Assembly (NCBI GenBank): GCA_938015445.1
Contig: CALLPE010000030.1
Span: forward strand, 1 to 64,000
Direction of reading: 5' to 3'
Source: an uncultured Pirellulales bacterium
Lineage (GTDB): Bacteria > Planctomycetota > Planctomycetia > Pirellulales > Thermoguttaceae
Length of the DNA: 64,000 nucleotides
The number at the start of each line of letters is the position of its first letter. The first letter of the stretch is position 1. The translations under genes were made by a program, and so were the position numbers. Positions 60,642 through 64,000 of the stretch are shown here, one piece after another. The notes under the pieces were generated by a model. The model saw only the letters and a program-made list of their open reading frames with translations. It was not told where the DNA came from and ran no database searches.

Positions 60642-62249
60642 ATGTTCCGAGCGATTCTGACCGTAGCGTTCGTGGCTGCATTATGTGGGGTTTGTCCGGC
60701 GGGCGAACCAACCTCAATCCGCCTCGCACCGATCCAAAAAGTGTACATCAACAACAACCGGGCGTTAGAGGTCAACGACCAGGTGTTCTTTCCGCTGATG
60801 GCTTGGCTTCAAGACGCTAAGAATTTCCAGTTCGTGCGGGCCTGCGGAATGAACACCGTCGCCGGCTACTGGCCCAAGTCCAGCGGCACCCGCGACGTCA
60901 CCGAGTACATCGAACTGGTGCGCAAGGCCGGTCTGTACGGCGTCATGCCGTATCACGAGGGGCTGAAAGGGCATCCCGCGCTGCTGGGCTACATTCACGA
61001 CGACGAGCCGGACTTGCCCCACCAGGTCAGTGACGCCGAAATCGTCCCCGACAAGAGTCTGAAGATCAATCCCCGAACGCCCTTGTGGCGAATAGTTGAC
61101 GGAGTAACTCATACCTGGTCGGTGTTGGACCCGCTGCAAGGGGCCAGCATCACCATCCGTTTGCCAAAGCCGGTGACTGCCGAAAGCGTGGCTGTGTGGC
61201 TGACAATTTCCAAGGGTCTGCCGGTGGCCAAGCAGGTGAGCTTTGCTGCCGACGGCCGTGAGGTGCTCAAGGTCGAACTGGCCAACAAGTCCGGCCAGCA
61301 GAAGTTCCTCCTTCCCAAACCGGTGACATTCAAGGAACTGACCTTCACCGTTCACAGCACTTACCCTAATGAGCACGATTGGGGGTCGGTCGGAGAAATC
61401 GAGGCCTTCGATTCGCAGGGGAAAAACGTCGTGCTGTCCCCTCCCCGGCAAGAACCGCGCATGATGCCAGATAAAGTGATGGAGAAGTATCGCAGCATGA
61501 AGGCTAGCGACCCCAGTCGACCGGTGTTCATGACGTTGACCGGGTACTTCCATCCTCATTTCCAGAAATGGACTGATCAACAACGGCAGAGCTTGTACCC
61601 CCATTACATCAAGGCCACTGATATAGTTGGATATGACATCTATCCGATTTATGGTTGGAATAAACCGGAGTGGATTCATCTGGTGTACGAGGCTACCGGC
61701 CAACTGGTGGAAATGGCCGGGAAACGCCCGGTTTATGCGTGGATCGAGACCAGCAAGGGTAGCCAGTGGACCGGGCCACTAGAGAAACAAAAGGATGTAA
61801 CACCGGCCCATATACGCGCCCAAGTGTGGATGGCAATCTGCAATGGAGCCACGGCCATAGGGTATTTCACCCATGTGTGGCAGCCGGCCTATAGCCAGTT
61901 CGGAGTCCCAGAAGAGAATCGCAAGGCGTTGGCCGAAATCAATGCCCAGATCACGCGCCTGGCGACAGCCATTCTGGCCGATGCGCCGCGCCGCCGCGTG
62001 GCCATAAAAGCCGAGGACGACACGCAGCTTGCCCTGCTGGCCCGCCAACATGACGGCGCCCTGTACCTGTTTGCAGTCAACTATGACCAGCGGATGCGCA
62101 CTGCCCGCGCCACCATTTCTGTCGAGGGCTTGCCGGAGGGAAGCGAAGTGACGGTCATCGACGAGTCGCGCACCATCAAGGCCGAGCAGGGGCGGTTCGG
62201 GGACGTGTTCGCTCCGCTTGGCGTACACATCTATCGCATAGTCCTGTGA
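60642..62249 (+). CDS. Secreted glycosidase-like protein with inserted beta-sandwich
   Basis: 535 residues from the ATG at 60642 (an in-frame TTG at 60618 is less likely). Signal peptide RAILTVAFVAALCGVCPAG. The framework looks like a TIM-barrel hydrolase: VNDQVFFPLMAWLQDAKNFQFVRACGMNTVAGYWP, LLGYIHDDEPDLP, then after the insert VFMTLTGYFHPHF, DIVGYDIYPIYGW, KRPVYAWIETSKG, AQVWMAICNGATAIGYFTHVW. Residues about 145-275 (WRIVDGVTHTWSVLDPLQGASITIRLPKPVTAESVAVWL...EHDWGSVGEIEAFDSQGK) look like an F5/8-type (discoidin, galactose-binding) domain inserted in the barrel. The C-terminal ~80 residues are a beta-domain. It is probably a polysaccharide-active exported enzyme; family and substrate not assigned. 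Confidence 0.8.
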   Translation: MFRAILTVAFVAALCGVCPAGEPTSIRLAPIQKVYINNNRALEVNDQVFFPLMAWLQDAKNFQFVRACGMNTVAGYWPKSSGTRDVTEYIELVRKAGLYGVMPYHEGLKGHPALLGYIHDDEPDLPHQVSDAEIVPDKSLKINPRTPLWRIVDGVTHTWSVLDPLQGASITIRLPKPVTAESVAVWLTISKGLPVAKQVSFAADGREVLKVELANKSGQQKFLLPKPVTFKELTFTVHSTYPNEHDWGSVGEIEAFDSQGKNVVLSPPRQEPRMMPDKVMEKYRSMKASDPSRPVFMTLTGYFHPHFQKWTDQQRQSLYPHYIKATDIVGYDIYPIYGWNKPEWIHLVYEATGQLVEMAGKRPVYAWIETSKGSQWTGPLEKQKDVTPAHIRAQVWMAICNGATAIGYFTHVWQPAYSQFGVPEENRKALAEINAQITRLATAILADAPRRRVAIKAEDDTQLALLARQHDGALYLFAVNYDQRMRTARATISVEGLPEGSEVTVIDESRTIKAEQGRFGDVFAPLGVHIYRIVL

Positions 62250-62365
62250 CGAAACTAAATCGACAGCCGGACAGCTTGCCGTCACATCACACGGCGCTAT
62301 TCTGAGATGGGCAGTGTCAAGATGCCAGAGCGAAGGTGTTGTTCGGGTTCAATGGAGGTAAAGCG

Positions 62366-63760
62366 ATGACCCGGGGAGAGCTGCTTTCCCTGCTTGCTCC
62401 CTACGGCCAGGAACACCTGCTTGCCTTTTGGGACGAGCTGGACGAGAAGCAACGGGCCTCGTTGGCCGGACAGATCGCGCGGCTCGACTTGGGGTTGATC
62501 GACCGGCTGTATCATCAGGGGGACAGACGGGCCGACTACGGCGCGATGGCCGCCCGATCGCAGTCGCCCCCGGCAATCCGCCTGCCTCCGGCGCGCAACC
62601 CTTTCAGCAGGGAGGAGGCGGTTGCACAGGGAAGGCAGGCGTTAGCAGCAGGAAAGGTTGGGGCGATACTGGTGGCAGGCGGTCAGGGAACTAGACTGGG
62701 ATTCCCACATCCCAAAGGCATGTTTCCGATCGGCCCTTTGTCGCGGCGCAGCCTGTTTCAGATACATGCGGAAAAGCTGCGCGCCGTCAGTAGGCGGTAC
62801 GGATCGGCCATACCGTTGTACCTGATGACCAGCCCCGCTACCCATGACGAGACGGTGAGTTTTCTCGCCCAGCAGCAGCGTTTCGGCCTTGCTGAGGAAG
62901 ACCTATTTATCTTTTGCCAGGGTACGATGCCTGCGGTGGATGCTCGTAGCGGGCGGATTCTGCTGGCCGCACGCGACCGCATCGCTCTTAGCCCCGACGG
63001 CCACGGGGGAATGTTGGCGGCACTGGCGCGCAGCGGGGGCTTGGAGCACATGCGCAACCGGGGCATCGAGCTGCTGTTTTACTTCCAGGTAGATAACCCG
63101 CTGGTAGAAGTGTGCGGTCCCGAGTTTCTCGGTTATCACCTGCTGAGCGGCTCGGAAATGACTACCCAGGTAGTGGCTAAGCGCCATCCGCTGGAACAGG
63201 TGGGTAACGTGGTGCAGATCGACGGCCGGCTGCACGTCATCGAGTACAGCGACCTGCCCGACGAGCAGGCCCACCGGCGAGCGCCGGATGGAACGCTGGC
63301 CATTTGGGCGGGCAGCATCGCAGTGCACGCGTTCGCACGGTCGTTTCTGGAACGCACTGCGGCCATGGCCGAGGCCTTGCCGTTCCATATTGCCCGCAAA
63401 AAGGTCGCGCACATCGATTCGGCTGGCAATCCCGTGGAACCTGTGGAGCCAAACGCGCTGAAGTTCGAACGGTTCGTTTTCGATTTGATGCCCTATGCCG
63501 ACAGGGCGATAGTAGTGGAGATCGATCCGGCCGAGGGGTTTGCCCCGGTCAAGCATGGCGCCGGCGACGGGTACGGCACTCCAACCTGGGTGCAAAGCTG
63601 TATGATGGCCCAACATCGCCGCTGGCTGCGGCAAGCCGGTGCAGAACTGTCGGAGGATGTGCCCGTGGAAATATCGCCCCTATTCGCCCTGGACGCCGAG
63701 GAACTGGCCCAGAAGATAGCCCCGGGGACGATAGTCGCACAGCCGACTTTCTTCCATTAA
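62366..63760 (+). CDS. UDP-sugar pyrophosphorylase (UAP/UDPGP type)
   Basis: 464 residues from the ATG at 62366, six bases after GGAGGT. The nucleotide-binding motif is VAGGQGTRLGFPHPKGMFPIGP at about 101-122, followed by LMTSPATHDETVSFL, FCQGTMPAVD, DGHGGMLAALARSG, YFQVDNPLVEVCGPEFLGYHL and PNALKFERFVFDLMPYAD. This is the pattern of eukaryote-like UDP-N-acetylglucosamine (or UDP-N-acetylhexosamine/UDP-glucose) pyrophosphorylases, which make UDP-sugars from UTP and sugar-1-phosphate. The next gene starts a GDP-mannose-type pyrophosphorylase, so two nucleotide-sugar synthesis steps are adjacent. Exact sugar not determined. Confidence 0.9.
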   Translation: MTRGELLSLLAPYGQEHLLAFWDELDEKQRASLAGQIARLDLGLIDRLYHQGDRRADYGAMAARSQSPPAIRLPPARNPFSREEAVAQGRQALAAGKVGAILVAGGQGTRLGFPHPKGMFPIGPLSRRSLFQIHAEKLRAVSRRYGSAIPLYLMTSPATHDETVSFLAQQQRFGLAEEDLFIFCQGTMPAVDARSGRILLAARDRIALSPDGHGGMLAALARSGGLEHMRNRGIELLFYFQVDNPLVEVCGPEFLGYHLLSGSEMTTQVVAKRHPLEQVGNVVQIDGRLHVIEYSDLPDEQAHRRAPDGTLAIWAGSIAVHAFARSFLERTAAMAEALPFHIARKKVAHIDSAGNPVEPVEPNALKFERFVFDLMPYADRAIVVEIDPAEGFAPVKHGAGDGYGTPTWVQSCMMAQHRRWLRQAGAELSEDVPVEISPLFALDAEELAQKIAPGTIVAQPTFFH

Positions 63761-63773
63761 GGAAGCGTTTGGG

Positions 63774-63793
63774 CGTCGGTCTGCTTGCCGACG
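63774..63793 (+). terminator. Weak stem-loop after the UDP-sugar pyrophosphorylase gene
   Basis: CGTCGG (63774-63779) pairs with CCGACG (63788-63793), loop 8 nt. No T-tract. It may not stop transcription into the next gene. Confidence 0.2.
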
Positions 63794-63817
63794 ACAGCTT
63801 GCAAGCCGATCTGGCAT

Positions 63818-63853
63818 CTTGTAGGTGAAATAAAGCTTGTAGGTGAAATAAAA
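63818..63853. repeat. 18-bp tandem doublet upstream of the mannose-1-P guanylyltransferase gene
   Basis: CTTGTAGGTGAAATAAAG (63818-63835) is followed by the same sequence with one change (63836-63853). It ends 18 bp before the start codon at 63872. Its GTGAAATAAAGCTTGT part resembles the 60.5-kb units (GTGAGATAAACTTGT). Confidence 0.85.
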
Positions 63854-63871
63854 AACGAAAGGGAAGCGGCT

Positions 63872-64000
63872 GTGTTGTATTGCGTGATCATGGCTGGCGG
63901 CAGCGGAACGCGGTTCTGGCCAGAAAGCCGCTTGGACCGACCCAAGCAATTGCTGCGTCTGGTGGGCCCGAAAACGATGCTCCGCGAGACGTTCGAGCGG
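63872..64000 (+). CDS. Mannose-1-phosphate guanylyltransferase, 5' part
   Basis: The first 43 codons are present and run off the right edge. Start GTG at 63872 with GGGAAG five bases upstream; TTG at 63875 is the alternative. The sequence [19 protein letters not shown] followed by [10 protein letters not shown] matches the nucleotide-binding loop of GDP-mannose pyrophosphorylases (ManC/GMP type), which make GDP-mannose from GTP and mannose-1-phosphate. RFWPESR rather than RLWPLSR is typical of the shorter planctomycete/thermophile form. Confidence 0.85.
   Translation, partial: MLYCVIMAGGSGTRFWPESRLDRPKQLLRLVGPKTMLRETFER

Overview
The window looks like chromosomal DNA of a planctomycete. The support is the protein content, not a database search: PEP-CTERM surface proteins, a giant secreted protein made of autotransporter-associated beta-strand repeats, a DUF1559/H-X9-DG pseudopilin-like protein, a Ser/Thr kinase with an N-terminal extension and C-terminal membrane anchor, Tat-exported Gfo/Idh/MocA oxidoreductases, and mostly single genes or short operons on both strands. 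Order or genus is not claimed. No rRNA, tRNA, IS element or CRISPR array was recognised.

Layout. 0-0.5 kb: the 3' end of a Csb2 (type I-G/I-U CRISPR Cas5-Cas6 fusion) gene; the rest of that locus lies to the left of the window. 1-5 kb: secreted DUF4832 protein and two poorly known planctomycete proteins. 5.7-6.5 kb: STAS anti-anti-sigma factor overlapping an RsbW-like ATPase. 6.5-10.8 kb: DUF434 protein, PEBP lipoprotein, then a pntA-rtcB pair. 11.4-15.7 kb: a large hybrid histidine kinase followed by a receiver fused to an RsbW-like ATPase, so two loci in the first 16 kb carry partner-switching type signalling parts. 15.8-30.3 kb: metabolic and envelope genes (radical SAM, KAS III, GT4, LarA-like, dapF, Gfo/Idh, M42 peptidase, NDP-sugar epimerase, cdsA, plsC, XRE regulator, MFS transporter with a coiled-coil insert). 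30.4-34 kb: Ser/Thr kinase and a HEAT-like membrane protein with overlapping stop and start. 34.8-37.3 kb: Coa1-family protein and a three-gene Hsp20 operon with a terminator. 38-55 kb: surface-protein region: ParB-like exported protein, PEP-CTERM protein, HDAC-family hydrolase, a 3497-residue PEP-CTERM beta-strand-repeat protein (16% of the window), and one ORF that fuses two complete PEP-CTERM proteins. 55-64 kb: DUF1559 protein, an unusually short UvrC, Tat-exported Gfo/Idh, YpsA/molybdenum-carrier-like protein, secreted glycosidase-like protein, a UDP-sugar pyrophosphorylase and the start of a mannose-1-phosphate guanylyltransferase.

The most unusual signal is not a gene. Many of the gaps between genes carry a local tandem duplication with a unit of about 11-30 bp, usually with a sequence of its own: eleven 21-bp units at 24.4 kb, five 21-24-bp units at 60.5 kb, perfect 25-bp doublets at 58.1 kb, 18-bp doublets at 18.0, 52.9, 58.0 and 63.8 kb, and others. 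One 3 x 24 bp array lies in frame inside a coding region. Two additional short motifs recur at distant sites (14.5/20.9 kb and 38.0/40.4 kb). These, the PEP-CTERM fusion and the minimal UvrC are the observations most worth checking.
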